DNA of 64,000 bases from an uncultured Pseudomonadota bacterium (GTDB lineage Bacteria > Pseudomonadota > Alphaproteobacteria > RF32 > CAG-239). Positions 44,579 to 52,737 of this stretch are shown here, piece by piece; position 1 is the stretch's first letter, and the number at the start of each line of letters is the position of its first letter. Made by a program: the position numbers and the translations under genes. The DNA lies in NCBI GenBank assembly GCA_902763535.1, contig CACWSG010000007.1:1-64000 (forward strand). Direction: 5' to 3'. Below the pieces are notes generated by a model. That model ran no database searches. It was given only the letters and a program-made list of their open reading frames with translations, and was not told the origin of the DNA.

Positions 44579-45253
44579 ATGCCCGCTACTACCGATAAAT
44601 TCTACAATCTGAAAATTGACATCATATCCAATGGTCGTGTTTGTGTAGAAACAGCCGCAGTGCGCAGTGTAATTGATAAAGATGACAGTCAGTATTTTGA
44701 TATTTATATCTATCGTCTGAAAAAGGCCTTTATTTTTGAAAAAAATTTCATTCGTCGTATTTATGATTTGAGCCGCGACAAAGCTTATACCGACATGGAT
44801 AAATTTATTGCTGACTTTAATTATGAGCTGTCCCAAAGTGATGAAGGGGTTAATGGTGCCGCCGCCTTGGCAAAAAAAATACAGCGCAGTGAAGAAATTT
44901 TGCAGCCGTTGTTGAGCGATATAATTTTGATGCTTTTTATTGCGCGTATAGATATTGATAATGAACAGCTGAAAGAAAAAGTTATTTTTGAATATATCAC
45001 ATCCAAACTTCCTCAAGCCAAAAACCTAAGTCTGTTATATGTGCAAAAATATCTCAACTCTATCACGGTTGAACGTGAGGATTTTTATCGTCATCTGCCT
45101 GATATGCGCGGCAAAAATAAAGACGAAGCCAACGATTTTTATCAAACAGTTCTTAAGATATGCTTATCTGATGGACGAATGCACTATGCCGAAAGATTGT
45201 ACTTGGCAGAAATTGTACAGTTTTTCCGTCTGCATGATATTGATTTAGTCTGA
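44579..45253 (+). CDS. TerB-like helical protein
   Basis: 224 residues, soluble and helical. The last ~40 residues (FYQTVLKICLSDGRMHYAE followed by RLYLAEIVQFF) match the TerB-type motif of an Asp-Gly pair followed by E...L..I. A second, weaker TerB-like part is at about 115-160. It starts 11 bp after mfd and is probably cotranscribed. The function of such stand-alone proteins is unknown. Confidence 0.6.
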   Translation: MPATTDKFYNLKIDIISNGRVCVETAAVRSVIDKDDSQYFDIYIYRLKKAFIFEKNFIRRIYDLSRDKAYTDMDKFIADFNYELSQSDEGVNGAAALAKKIQRSEEILQPLLSDIILMLFIARIDIDNEQLKEKVIFEYITSKLPQAKNLSLLYVQKYLNSITVEREDFYRHLPDMRGKNKDEANDFYQTVLKICLSDGRMHYAERLYLAEIVQFFRLHDIDLV

Positions 45254-45356
45254 ATTATATCCAATCTGCATTGTTTTTTTATCAGTTATCCTCAGTTTTT
45301 CTTGAGCTAATATATTGATACAGCTCAAGAAATTATGATAATATAAAATATTTTTT

Positions 45357-45374
45357 TATTGTATATTTACAATA
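45357..45374 (+). promoter_or_regulatory. Palindromic operator candidate, site 1
   Basis: Perfect inverted repeat TATTGTA-TATT-TACAATA, 58 bp before the start at 45433. The same arms with a different centre occur at 62673 and 63568. A further half-site ATACAATA follows at 45379-45386. Confidence 0.7.
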
Positions 45375-45432
45375 TAAATACAATAGTATATAGTTTGGGC
45401 TAATAACAATTTTTTTAAGAAAGGAAAAAAGA

Positions 45433-46242
45433 ATGAGCAAAGCCATAGGAAGAGCATTGGGAGCAGGATTAGCCACACCGCCAGTAAACGGTACGGAAAA
45501 CAACATATTAAATTATCTTCAAAGATATAACATTCCGCAACCTGACAACACTATGTTGTTAGCAGGTTTAAGGACACAAAATCCCATAACCTTGGCCATA
45601 ATGGATCAGCAAAAACAACTTAACAACCTTCAACGGGAAACTTCTCTCAATCCTGCTTTGCAGCAACAATATAACAACTTATTATTGCAAAGCTTGCAAA
45701 ATCAGATTCAGAAACAAGATATTTGGCAAAAATTGCAACAAATGAGCAATAATTTTGCCAATGCGGTTAAAGCCGGAGTTGTTGGTTATGCAACAGGGGC
45801 AAGTTTGGGAAATTTTGATGAAGCATTAGGTGGAACAGCGACAACATTGGGAATGGATTATCAAGGTGCTCGTGATGCTGTACGACAATTACAACATGAT
45901 TTAAGCCAACAGTATCCATATCTCTATGGAGGAGCTGAATTTATCGGAGCTGCAACGACACCTATACAACTGTTTAATGGAGCATCTAAAGTCGGTCAAA
46001 TTTCTAATGCCGTTGCAGATACCATCAACGCTTCCGCCGGTTATGCTGAAAATTGGAATGATTTCGGTACGAATCTTATTGCAAATGGGATAGCTAATGG
46101 AATAGGGCTTTCAGTAGAAAAATTACCAATATACAGGGCGATAGGCATAGGTGGAAGAAAAGCTTTGACACAAGGTGTTAATACAGGTATTAATTATATT
46201 ACAGATAAAACAAAAAATATATTTTTTGATGATGATATGTAA
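45433..46242 (+). CDS. Phage-like/polymorphic-toxin N-terminal protein
   Basis: 269 residues. It begins with a Gly/Ala-rich start (SKAIGRALGAGLA), then a Gln/Asn-rich helical part (LQSLQNQIQKQDIWQKLQQM). Near 115-180 comes a segment with GASLGNFDEALGG, YQGARDAVRQLQHDLSQQYP and YGGAEFIGAATTP. That last segment resembles the linker common in large phage structural proteins and toxins ('LG..DE...Y...R......P....GE..GA'). It ends abruptly at NIFFDDDM with no clear catalytic domain. AAGGAAAAAAG precedes the ATG and the palindrome at 45357 lies upstream. A toxin carrier whose tail was lost or replaced is my best guess. Confidence 0.55.
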   Translation: MSKAIGRALGAGLATPPVNGTENNILNYLQRYNIPQPDNTMLLAGLRTQNPITLAIMDQQKQLNNLQRETSLNPALQQQYNNLLLQSLQNQIQKQDIWQKLQQMSNNFANAVKAGVVGYATGASLGNFDEALGGTATTLGMDYQGARDAVRQLQHDLSQQYPYLYGGAEFIGAATTPIQLFNGASKVGQISNAVADTINASAGYAENWNDFGTNLIANGIANGIGLSVEKLPIYRAIGIGGRKALTQGVNTGINYITDKTKNIFFDDDM

Positions 46243-46261
46243 AGAACAAGAGAATGTAAAC

Positions 46262-46585
46262 ATGGAAAAAAAGGTACTACAAGAAAAAGTTATACAATTG
46301 TTCGATTTTATTTTATCTTTGTATACAGCAGTTGCTTTAGTCGTTATCATTGGATTACATACCTATGTTTCTTTTTTTCCAATTTTGTTTCTTTTTGATT
46401 TTTGCATGTTATTGGGACATCCGTTATTTTTGCGTTTTGTGTTAAAAAAAAGGTGGTTTGATTGTCGTAAAAGTAAAATTCTTACATTAAAATATATCAT
46501 TATTCCTTGGGCTGTGATGGATACTGTTGTGATGTCGTGCTATCCAGATGAAGTTGTTTATGTTCTGCAAAATAATTTTTTCTAA
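46262..46585 (+). CDS. Small membrane protein, possible immunity partner
   Basis: 107 residues from ATG 46262; in-frame starts at 46175 or 46229 lie inside or at the end of the previous gene. Three predicted helices (about 12-30, 34-52 and 72-92) and basic loops. It begins 19 bp after the 45433 gene in what looks like one operon. A membrane protein after a toxin-like gene would fit an immunity role, but no homology is seen. Confidence 0.5.
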   Translation: MEKKVLQEKVIQLFDFILSLYTAVALVVIIGLHTYVSFFPILFLFDFCMLLGHPLFLRFVLKKRWFDCRKSKILTLKYIIIPWAVMDTVVMSCYPDEVVYVLQNNFF

Positions 46586-46906
46586 CAAGCCGGTGAACCG
46601 GTAGTATTGCAACGCGGTGAAGCCATCCCCGATAATATGGGAAATCCTATCGTCTACGGTAATGATTTAAAACGCGCAACCGGAACATACAGTAATTATG
46701 GATTAGATAAAGGCATCTATAAACATGGCATTAGCCGCGAAGATGCACAAAAAATTCCTAAAATTATAAATAATAATCCTGCTGAGACAAACAGCTATGG
46801 ACAAAACATTTATTTAGTGCGCAGTAAAAACGGAGTGCTTAGAGTAGTAACATCACCACAAAATGGTGATAATATAATTGCCAGTATGTATTATTTGGAT
46901 AGATAA
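46586..46906 (+). pseudogene. 5'-truncated nuclease-like toxin tail
   Basis: An open frame of 106 codons starts right after the stop of the previous gene, in the same frame, with QAGEPVVLQRGEAIPDN. It has no ribosome site and no ATG near its start; only a TTG at 46607 is available. The text resembles the C-terminal part of a bigger protein: DKGIYKHGISREDAQKIPKI, then YLVRSKNGVLRVVTSPQNGD. That is the style of the PBECR nucleases (Barnase/EndoU/colicin E5-D/RelE fold) fused to phage MuF-type proteins. I read it as an orphan toxin tail left by rearrangement. Confidence 0.55.
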
Positions 46907-46907
46907 A

Positions 46908-47031
46908 ACAAGAAAGCCCTCTTGATGAGGGCTTTCCCTCTTTATCCTTTGCTTGAAATTGCAATCCAAACAAAGATACACAATAGGCGATTAAAATCTT
47001 TCGTTCCTATCGGAAAGAGTACCTTAAGGTC
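46908..47031 (-). ncRNA. Structured RNA candidate, copy A (three-way junction)
   Basis: Minus-strand reading. P1 CTCTTT (47019-47014) with AAAGAG (46943-46938). P2 CGATAGG (47012-47006) with CCTATTG (46987-46981), holding an AA bulge and a CGA/TCG helix. P3 CTTTGTTTG (46975-46967) with CAAGCAAAG (46955-46947). Two pairs (47011-46982 and one in P3) are G-U on the minus strand but A-C on the plus strand, which sets the orientation. The 3' end has a GCCCTC/GAGGGC terminator hairpin (46913-46935). Upstream, TTGACT (47065-47060) has no good -10, so readthrough from copy B is possible. Confidence 0.65.
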
Positions 47032-47133
47032 ATTTTAAGGTAATACTTAATTCAAATAAAGTCAATATAAAATAGAAATGTTAAAAAAAATCAACCATGA
47101 ATTATCAATTTCTTCTATGTATTATCCCAAATA

Positions 47134-47256
47134 AACAAGCAAAGCCCTCTTGTTCCTTTATTTGACAGTTCTCTCCAAATAAAGATACGCAACAGGCGAT
47201 TAGACCTTTCGTTCCTGTTGGCAAGAGGGCCATCCTTTGAATTAGCTTCAAAAGAT
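47134..47256 (-). ncRNA. Structured RNA candidate, copy B (three-way junction)
   Basis: Minus-strand reading. P1 GCCCTCTTG (47230-47222) with CAAGAGGGC (47152-47144). P2 CAACAGG (47220-47214) with CCTGTTG (47196-47190), an AA bulge and a CGA/TCG helix around a conserved loop. P3 CTTTATTTG (47184-47176) with CAAATAAAG (47164-47156). The junction strands C, CGTAT and GAA match those of copy A (C, TGTAT, GAT). Compared with copy A, stems change on both sides while pairing is kept. The 3' tail CAAGAGGGCTTT + CTTGTTT is shared with copy A and can form a terminator. The transcript start is inferred from the promoter at 47263-47290. Confidence 0.7.
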
Positions 47257-47262
47257 ATTTGT

Positions 47263-47290
47263 AATATAATTTACATTCAAATAAAGTCAA
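47263..47290 (-). promoter_or_regulatory. Promoter of structured RNA copy B
   Basis: Minus-strand TTGACT (47290-47285), a 16-bp spacer, TATATT (47268-47263). The 20 bp at 47275-47294 are identical to 47050-47069 upstream of copy A. Confidence 0.7.
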
Positions 47291-47334
47291 TATACAATCT
47301 CTTATTCATAAGGTTTGTATAATCATTTAAAATG

Positions 47335-47365
47335 GAAAAAGGTCTGTTTCTCAACAGACCTTTGT
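47335..47365 (-). terminator. Terminator of the 47368-48083 gene pair
   Basis: AAAGGTCTGT (47338-47347) and ACAGACCTTT (47354-47363), with a T-run on the minus strand. Confidence 0.85.
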
Positions 47366-47367
47366 AG

Positions 47368-47697
47368 TTATTTATAGAGTTCATCTAGTATTTCTACCAG
47401 TGGCGCGCGATAACGCGGCAACTGGTTGTAAGGCACCGGCTGCATCAGCAGCGCGAATGCCTGAGATAAACTCAAGAAACCTGCCTTTCCAATACCGCCA
47501 CAGTTGAGAACTGTGATAATGTCATCAAAGGCACCTAGGATTTCCACCCTTTTTGCTTCCTTAATCTTCGCCGTCATTGCGAAGTCGAGCAAGAAAGGAA
47601 CTTCCTTGGCTCTAATTCTTCGAGTGCGAATGTTGCCTATCTTTCTCAGATTTTTATCGCGCTCCTCTATAGGTAGCTCTTCAATCAGAATTCTCAT
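47368..47697 (-). CDS. Orphan hypothetical protein
   Basis: 109 residues, soluble, Arg-rich at the start (RTRRIRAKEVPFLLDFAMTA) and helical throughout. Its ATG overlaps the stop of the upstream gene by 4 bp, so the two are coupled. G+C is higher than in the surrounding accessory DNA. No family recognised. Confidence 0.55.
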   Translation of the reverse strand: MRILIEELPIEERDKNLRKIGNIRTRRIRAKEVPFLLDFAMTAKIKEAKRVEILGAFDDIITVLNCGGIGKAGFLSLSQAFALLMQPVPYNQLPRYRAPLVEILDELYK

Positions 47698-48083
47698 TGT
47701 GCCACCTCCTTTCCGAAGCTATCCATGGTTAGTCCATAGACTTCCATGGCAGTTTCAATAAAGGCCAGATAGCACAACTTGATGTCGTGCGGAGACATCG
47801 ACGAGGTGGCTAATTTGAGCCGCTGTGCGAGCGTCATATTCCCTTCAACGCAAGCATATCTACTTTTTCCAGATGTGGAAAAAACAGCTTTGCGCACTTT
47901 CAGATGTGTACGCTTGCGCTCACACTTGAGACCATAGGACTCATCCCACGCTTCAAGTACCTCATCGTAGCTGTAGCCGCGATATTTGGCAGCTTTGATG
48001 AAGCGGCTGAGGCCACTAATCTGCTCAGGACGATAGAAGTTTCCGTTGAGGGTTGCTCCTTGTTTTATTGCGATGCTACGCAT
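47694..48083 (-). CDS. Orphan hypothetical protein
   Basis: 129 residues, soluble and mostly helical: GLSRFIKAAKYRGYSYDEVL, a basic CERKRTHLKVRKAVF segment, then MTLAQRLKLATSSMSPHDIK. The basic centre could bind nucleic acid; that is inference. The start has no Shine-Dalgarno site (leader CAAAAAAAATT). It forms a two-gene operon with the 47368 gene. No family recognised. Confidence 0.55.
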   Translation of the reverse strand: MRSIAIKQGATLNGNFYRPEQISGLSRFIKAAKYRGYSYDEVLEAWDESYGLKCERKRTHLKVRKAVFSTSGKSRYACVEGNMTLAQRLKLATSSMSPHDIKLCYLAFIETAMEVYGLTMDSFGKEVAQ

Positions 48084-48209
48084 AATTTTTTTTGCCGGTT
48101 TATTTGACTGTCGTCAGGAGTTGGCCCGTCTCCCTCTAGAATTAATAAATACTAATGCTTAAAATGTAGAAACAAATTACCACTTTTTGTCTAAATCGTC
48201 AACCTTAAA

Positions 48210-48250
48210 AATAAAAAAACGCTTCTGTTTTTTTACAGAAGCGTTAAAAA
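48210..48250 (-). terminator. Terminator of the fabF-fabD-OmpA-like operon
   Basis: AACGCTTCTGT (48218-48228) and ACAGAAGCGTT (48235-48245), with T7 on the minus strand. Confidence 0.9.
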
Positions 48251-48265
48251 TCAATAGATTAGCTT

Positions 48266-48904
48266 TTATTGCATATTAACCAATACAATTTCGACTCGAC
48301 GATTCAGCTCACGACCGGCCGCTGTTTTGTTGTCGGCAATCGGGTTAGATGAGCCTAAACCGGTTGCTTTCAGGCGAGTCGCCGCCACACCTTTAACCCG
48401 CAAAAAGTCAGCCACGGCATTGGCTCTCTTTTGTGACAACGGATTGTTGATGGCATCAGTTCCGGTGTTGTCGGTATATCCGTTAACATAAACCAAAGTC
48501 TTGTCATATTCGGTCAGCACTTTGGCAATAGAGGTAACCACCGGTTGGAATGATGATTTGATAAAGGCCTCATTGGTATCAAAAGTGATATTTCCCGGCA
48601 TAACCAAATAAATTTGTCCGTTAACTTCCTTAACCTGAACTCCGGTTCCGACCAATTCCTGACGCAACTTGGCGGCTTGATAATCCATATAACCACCGGT
48701 TCCGGCTCCGGCCAAAGCGCCAATTCCGGCACCAATCAAAGCGCCTTTTTTACCTCCGGCCAAAGCCCCGATACCGGCGCCGACCGCCGTGCCGATACCC
48801 GTACCCCAAGTTGTTTTGGCAACTTTTGATTCTCCGGTATAAGGATCGGTGGCACAAGCACTCAACAATGACACGGCAACAGCCATACAAATAAATTTTT
48901 TCAT
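48266..48904 (-). CDS. OmpA-family lipoprotein with glycine zipper (YiaD-like)
   Basis: 212 residues. Lipobox LLSAC at residues 13-17. A glycine-zipper region (GTAVGAGIGALAGGKKGALI, then GAGIGALAGAG) follows at about 34-75. The C-terminal OmpA domain has VNGYTDNTGTDAINNPLSQK (start VNGYTD) and NRRVEI, which bind peptidoglycan. It links the outer membrane to the cell wall. It lies 3 bp after fabD, an unusual partner, and ends the operon. Confidence 0.88.
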   Translation of the reverse strand: MKKFICMAVAVSLLSACATDPYTGESKVAKTTWGTGIGTAVGAGIGALAGGKKGALIGAGIGALAGAGTGGYMDYQAAKLRQELVGTGVQVKEVNGQIYLVMPGNITFDTNEAFIKSSFQPVVTSIAKVLTEYDKTLVYVNGYTDNTGTDAINNPLSQKRANAVADFLRVKGVAATRLKATGLGSSNPIADNKTAAGRELNRRVEIVLVNMQ

Positions 48905-48907
48905 ATT

Positions 48908-49834
48908 TTACAACTCCTCTTGGTTTTTAATAATCTCACTTGCGGTTTTAATCTCGGCTTGCGGTCTGATTTTTTTCACCAATCCGGTCAAAACATTACC
49001 AAAACCGACTTCCACAAAACTTTCCGCATTGTTCTCAGCAATATAATTAATGCTTTCCTGCCACTTAACTGTATGCGTAATTTGTTCTTTTAGCAACTCT
49101 TTTATTTCATTTATGCTGTCATAAGGTTGAGCAGTCATATTGCTTATAACTTTTATCTCGGGCAGGGTGATTTTGGCCGTTTGCAAAGCCTGTTCCATTT
49201 TATCAGCCGCACTCTGCATCAATGGTGAGTGAAAAGCTCCCGACACCGCCAAAGTTATGGCGCGCTTGGCACCGCTCTTTATGGCTTCCGCATTTGCCGC
49301 CGCTACTTCTTTTTCACCGCCGGATATCACAATTTGTGCCGGTGCATTAGAATTGCCGACATAACAATTATTCACGGCGGCAATTTGATCAACTTGTGCC
49401 AGGTCCAGCCCGATTATTGCCGACATTACGCCTTTTTGCTCCAAGCAAGCTTGCATCATATATTCACCGCGTAATTTCAGCAACTTGGCAGTATCTTCCA
49501 AACTCAAAGCCCCGGCTGCACACAATGCCGAATATTCTCCCAACGAATGACCGGCCATAAATTTAACATCAGCCAAATCAACCAATCCGATTTGTTTCAT
49601 AACCGCAAAATATGCCATCGAAACTGCCATAATCGCCGGTTGCGCATGGTTGGTCAGATTCAAATCATTTTCATCTCCGGCAAATATCAAATCCGACAAT
49701 TTGTAATGCAAAGTTTCATCAACCCGCTCAAAAACATCTTTGGCGACCGCAAAATTATCGTACAAATCTTTGCCCATGCCGATTTTTTGTGATCCCTGAC
49801 CGGGAAACAGCAAAGCCGATGATTTTATTTCCAT
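48908..49834 (-). CDS. fabD: Malonyl-CoA:ACP transacylase
   Basis: 308 residues. FPGQGSQKIGMGKDL at the N-terminus, active Ser in GHSLGEYSAL (about 93), Arg in ALKLRGEYMMQA-like segment, catalytic His in SGAFHSPLM (about 200). It loads malonate on ACP for fatty-acid synthesis. It is downstream of fabF. No acpP or fabG gene is nearby, which is unusual for a fab cluster. Confidence 0.93.
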   Translation of the reverse strand: MEIKSSALLFPGQGSQKIGMGKDLYDNFAVAKDVFERVDETLHYKLSDLIFAGDENDLNLTNHAQPAIMAVSMAYFAVMKQIGLVDLADVKFMAGHSLGEYSALCAAGALSLEDTAKLLKLRGEYMMQACLEQKGVMSAIIGLDLAQVDQIAAVNNCYVGNSNAPAQIVISGGEKEVAAANAEAIKSGAKRAITLAVSGAFHSPLMQSAADKMEQALQTAKITLPEIKVISNMTAQPYDSINEIKELLKEQITHTVKWQESINYIAENNAESFVEVGFGNVLTGLVKKIRPQAEIKTASEIIKNQEEL

Positions 49835-49850
49835 ATTTGTTCCTTAGGGC

Positions 49851-51107
49851 TTAAAGTTTTTTCAAAATGAGCGAAGCATTAGTTCCGCCAAATCCGAACG
49901 AGTTTGACATGGCAACTTTTACTTCACATTTCTGTGCCTGATTAGCAACCAAGTTCATTCCTTGAGCTTCTTCAATCGGATCTTCCAAATTCAAAGTCGG
50001 CGGAACAATACCTTGTTCAATCGCCTTTGCGCAGAAGATTGCTTCAACTGCTCCGGCAGCACCCAGCATATGTCCGATGGCAGATTTGGTTGAAGACATT
50101 CTCAAATCATTACACCCGACAAATAATTCGCTTACGGCTTTGGCTTCCATGGCGTCGCCAATCATGGTCGATGTACCGTGAGCATTGATATAGTCAACAT
50201 CTTGCGGTTTCAGTCCGGCTTTTTGTAAAGCTTGTTGCATTGCGCGTCTGGCTCCGTTGCCGTCCGGTGCCGGAGAAGTGATGTGATAAGCATCACCTGA
50301 ACAGCCATAACCGACAATCTCGGCATAAATTTTGGCACCGCGTTTGATTGCGTGTTCATATTCTTCCAAAACAACAATTCCGGCTCCTTCGCTGATAACA
50401 AATCCGTCATGTCCCTTATCCCACGGACGAGAAGCTTTTTGCGGGTTGTCATTATAACTGTGAGAGAGGGCTCTGGCTTGAGCAAATCCTCCGACAGATA
50501 GGGGATAAATTGCCGATTCCGCACCACCGGCCACAATCACATCAGCATCATCAAGCACAATACTTTGATAGGCATTAATAATAGCATGAGCACCGGTTGC
50601 ACAAGCAGTAACGGTTGCCATGTTGGGACCTTTGAAACCATAGCGCATCGAAACATGACCCGAAGCCATATTGATAATACTGGAGGGAATAAAAAACGGA
50701 CTGATACGGCGAGGTCCGGCTTCAAATAAAGATTGTGAGGTGCTGTAAATCGTTTTCAGACCGCCGATACCTGAACCGATAATCACACCGGTGCGATTTT
50801 TTTCAATCTCGCTTTCCGGTTTCCAATCAGCATCATCAACAGCTTCTTGTGAAGCGGCCAAAGCAAACAGTACAAAATCGTCCACACGGCGTTGCTCTTT
50901 TGGTTCCATTACCAAATCAGGGTTAAATTGTCCTTTTCCTTCTCCAAAAATGACCTGTCCGGCAATTTGTGATACATAATCCGAAGCATCAAATTTTTCG
51001 ATTTTGCTGATGGCTGACTTGCCCTCCAACAATGAATTCCATGTTAAATCAACTCCCATTCCGAAAGGAGTTAATGAACCCAAACCGGTAATAACAACTC
51101 TTCTCAT
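49851..51107 (-). CDS. fabF: Beta-ketoacyl-ACP synthase II
   Basis: 418 residues. Catalytic Cys in VTACATGAHAI (about 165), His in NAHGTST (about 306) and IGHMLGAAGAVEA (about 343), and the NSFGFGGTNAS motif near the end. It elongates acyl-ACP chains. First gene of the fabF-fabD-lipoprotein operon, 16 bp before fabD. Confidence 0.94.
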   Translation of the reverse strand: MRRVVITGLGSLTPFGMGVDLTWNSLLEGKSAISKIEKFDASDYVSQIAGQVIFGEGKGQFNPDLVMEPKEQRRVDDFVLFALAASQEAVDDADWKPESEIEKNRTGVIIGSGIGGLKTIYSTSQSLFEAGPRRISPFFIPSSIINMASGHVSMRYGFKGPNMATVTACATGAHAIINAYQSIVLDDADVIVAGGAESAIYPLSVGGFAQARALSHSYNDNPQKASRPWDKGHDGFVISEGAGIVVLEEYEHAIKRGAKIYAEIVGYGCSGDAYHITSPAPDGNGARRAMQQALQKAGLKPQDVDYINAHGTSTMIGDAMEAKAVSELFVGCNDLRMSSTKSAIGHMLGAAGAVEAIFCAKAIEQGIVPPTLNLEDPIEEAQGMNLVANQAQKCEVKVAMSNSFGFGGTNASLILKKL

Positions 51108-51216
51108 AATTTCTGTCCGTAATTTATATAGTTAAAAAATCAAGCGTAAATTAGCGGTAATCAAAACTAAAGTCAACCGCTCAAAATCAATATTACGGCT
51201 TTTTAACATTATGTGA

Positions 51217-52737
51217 TTATTTGATATATTCTTGCAAAATTTGCGGCGTTAAAATAGGCGGCAACAACACAAAATCATCTGATTTTCCATCATAATACAC
51301 ATACAGCGGAACTCCGGCGCGATGATATTTTTTCAAGCCTTTAGAGGCTTCAGGATTGGCTGTTGTCATGTCCGCTTTTAACAGTAATATGCCTTTGTCT
51401 TGGCTCAAATCATTCATGGTTTGTGAATAAAGCGAGGTTTTTTTATTGACCAGACAGGTTATGCACCAATCGGCGGTAAAATCGATAAATATCGGCTGTC
51501 TGTCAGCTAAGGCTTGTTCAACTTTAGCTGCGGAATATTCCTGCCAATTCATGTGTGATGAATTTATTTTTACCCCTAACTGTGAAAACAACAACCATCC
51601 CAACCACAAACAGGTGAATAGCAGCGGTATTCCCAAAATCATTTTTAAGGTGCGCATCCATTTGCCCGGACGCGGCATAACTTTTTGCATAAACTTTGGA
51701 AACAAAGTTAACAAGGCAAAGGGCAGGGCATAGCCAAACCCAAGACTGAAAAACACCGGAAAATAAACATAGCTTGGCGCAGTTATGGCATAACCTATGG
51801 CTGCTCCCATAAAAGGAGCCGTGCAGGGACTGGCTATCAAGACAGCCAATAATCCCGAAGCAAAAGCATTTATCCGGCAGTCTTTGAACTGTAAAGCCGA
51901 AATCTTATTCAGCCATTTAGAATGCAAGTTGATTGTCTCAAACGCAAGCATGGTCAGTATAATAAACAAAACTAACATCCCGCCTATAAACCAAGGGCTT
52001 TGCATTTGAAAACCCCAGCCCAAATGCGGATTTATTACCCTTAAGCATCGCAATAGGGCAGCCAGCCCCAACATCGATAATATTACTCCTGATGTATAGA
52101 AAAATGCTTCATTAATGCGTTGTTTGGGCGCAGCTTTCAGACATGATAAAATTTTTATGCCCAACACCGGCAAAACACAAGGCATCAGATTTAAGATTAA
52201 ACCGGCCAAAAAAGCCATCATGACAGCTTTCCACAAATTTAAGCTATCAGACATGGTTCCGGCAAATGAGCTTTCGGCCTCTTTAATTTTTTCAGCAAAT
52301 TCAGGAGACTTCTGCGGCAAAATTAACAAGTTGGTTTTTTGCGGCAAACATTCGTCATCAGCACAAACCTGCCAACTCAAGTCAATATTCATATTCTGCC
52401 AAACGCCATCATTTTTTATGGTCGTTTTGTAAAAAGCTTTATGTTCATAACCGTCATAAATAAAACCACTCATATCAAAGCGTTTGGGGCGGCTGTAACT
52501 GGTCTCTAAAATTTCAGTATTATCAGGCAGGTGCCAGTCAATTATCAAAGGTTGCCCGAATTCCTGTTCATAAGGCGCAAAAATATGCCAGCCGTTTTGA
52601 ATGTCAAATTCTAGCAGAATTTCTCGCCATCCTTGAGCAGTATAGTCATTCCAAGCTTTAACAACAACTTGCGCTTTTGCTGTTATTGCTAAAGCGCAGA
52701 AAATAACACTTGCCGCAATCAGCTTGATTTTTCGCAT
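51217..52737 (-). CDS. dsbD: DsbD-type thiol:disulfide interchange protein
   Basis: 506 residues. A signal sequence (IKLIAASVIFCALAITAKAQ) is followed by an N-terminal periplasmic DsbD-alpha/DsbC-like domain with the CADDECLPQ pair. The membrane domain has about eight helices with Cys in NLMPCVLPVLG and SPCTAPFMG. The C-terminal thioredoxin domain has DFTADWCITCLVNK. It carries electrons from the cytoplasm to periplasmic thiols. It overlaps the CDP-alcohol transferase gene by 1 bp. Confidence 0.88.
   Translation of the reverse strand: MRKIKLIAASVIFCALAITAKAQVVVKAWNDYTAQGWREILLEFDIQNGWHIFAPYEQEFGQPLIIDWHLPDNTEILETSYSRPKRFDMSGFIYDGYEHKAFYKTTIKNDGVWQNMNIDLSWQVCADDECLPQKTNLLILPQKSPEFAEKIKEAESSFAGTMSDSLNLWKAVMMAFLAGLILNLMPCVLPVLGIKILSCLKAAPKQRINEAFFYTSGVILSMLGLAALLRCLRVINPHLGWGFQMQSPWFIGGMLVLFIILTMLAFETINLHSKWLNKISALQFKDCRINAFASGLLAVLIASPCTAPFMGAAIGYAITAPSYVYFPVFFSLGFGYALPFALLTLFPKFMQKVMPRPGKWMRTLKMILGIPLLFTCLWLGWLLFSQLGVKINSSHMNWQEYSAAKVEQALADRQPIFIDFTADWCITCLVNKKTSLYSQTMNDLSQDKGILLLKADMTTANPEASKGLKKYHRAGVPLYVYYDGKSDDFVLLPPILTPQILQEYIK

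Noticed and set aside
45299..45331. Terminator after the TerB-like gene
   Set aside because: TTCTTGAGCT/AGCTCAAGAA forms a 10-bp stem but there is no U-tract on either strand; it may be a hairpin of another kind.
46908..47256. Hammerhead ribozyme or known three-way-junction riboswitch
   Set aside because: The junction strands (C, CGTAT, GAA) lack the CUGAUGA/GAAA core of hammerheads and the conserved cores of purine or TPP riboswitches that I can recall.
47105..47290. Minus-strand frame of 61 codons over structured RNA copy B
   Set aside because: It covers the promoter and the junction RNA, has no ribosome site, and the compensatory changes between copies fit RNA pairing rather than codon positions.
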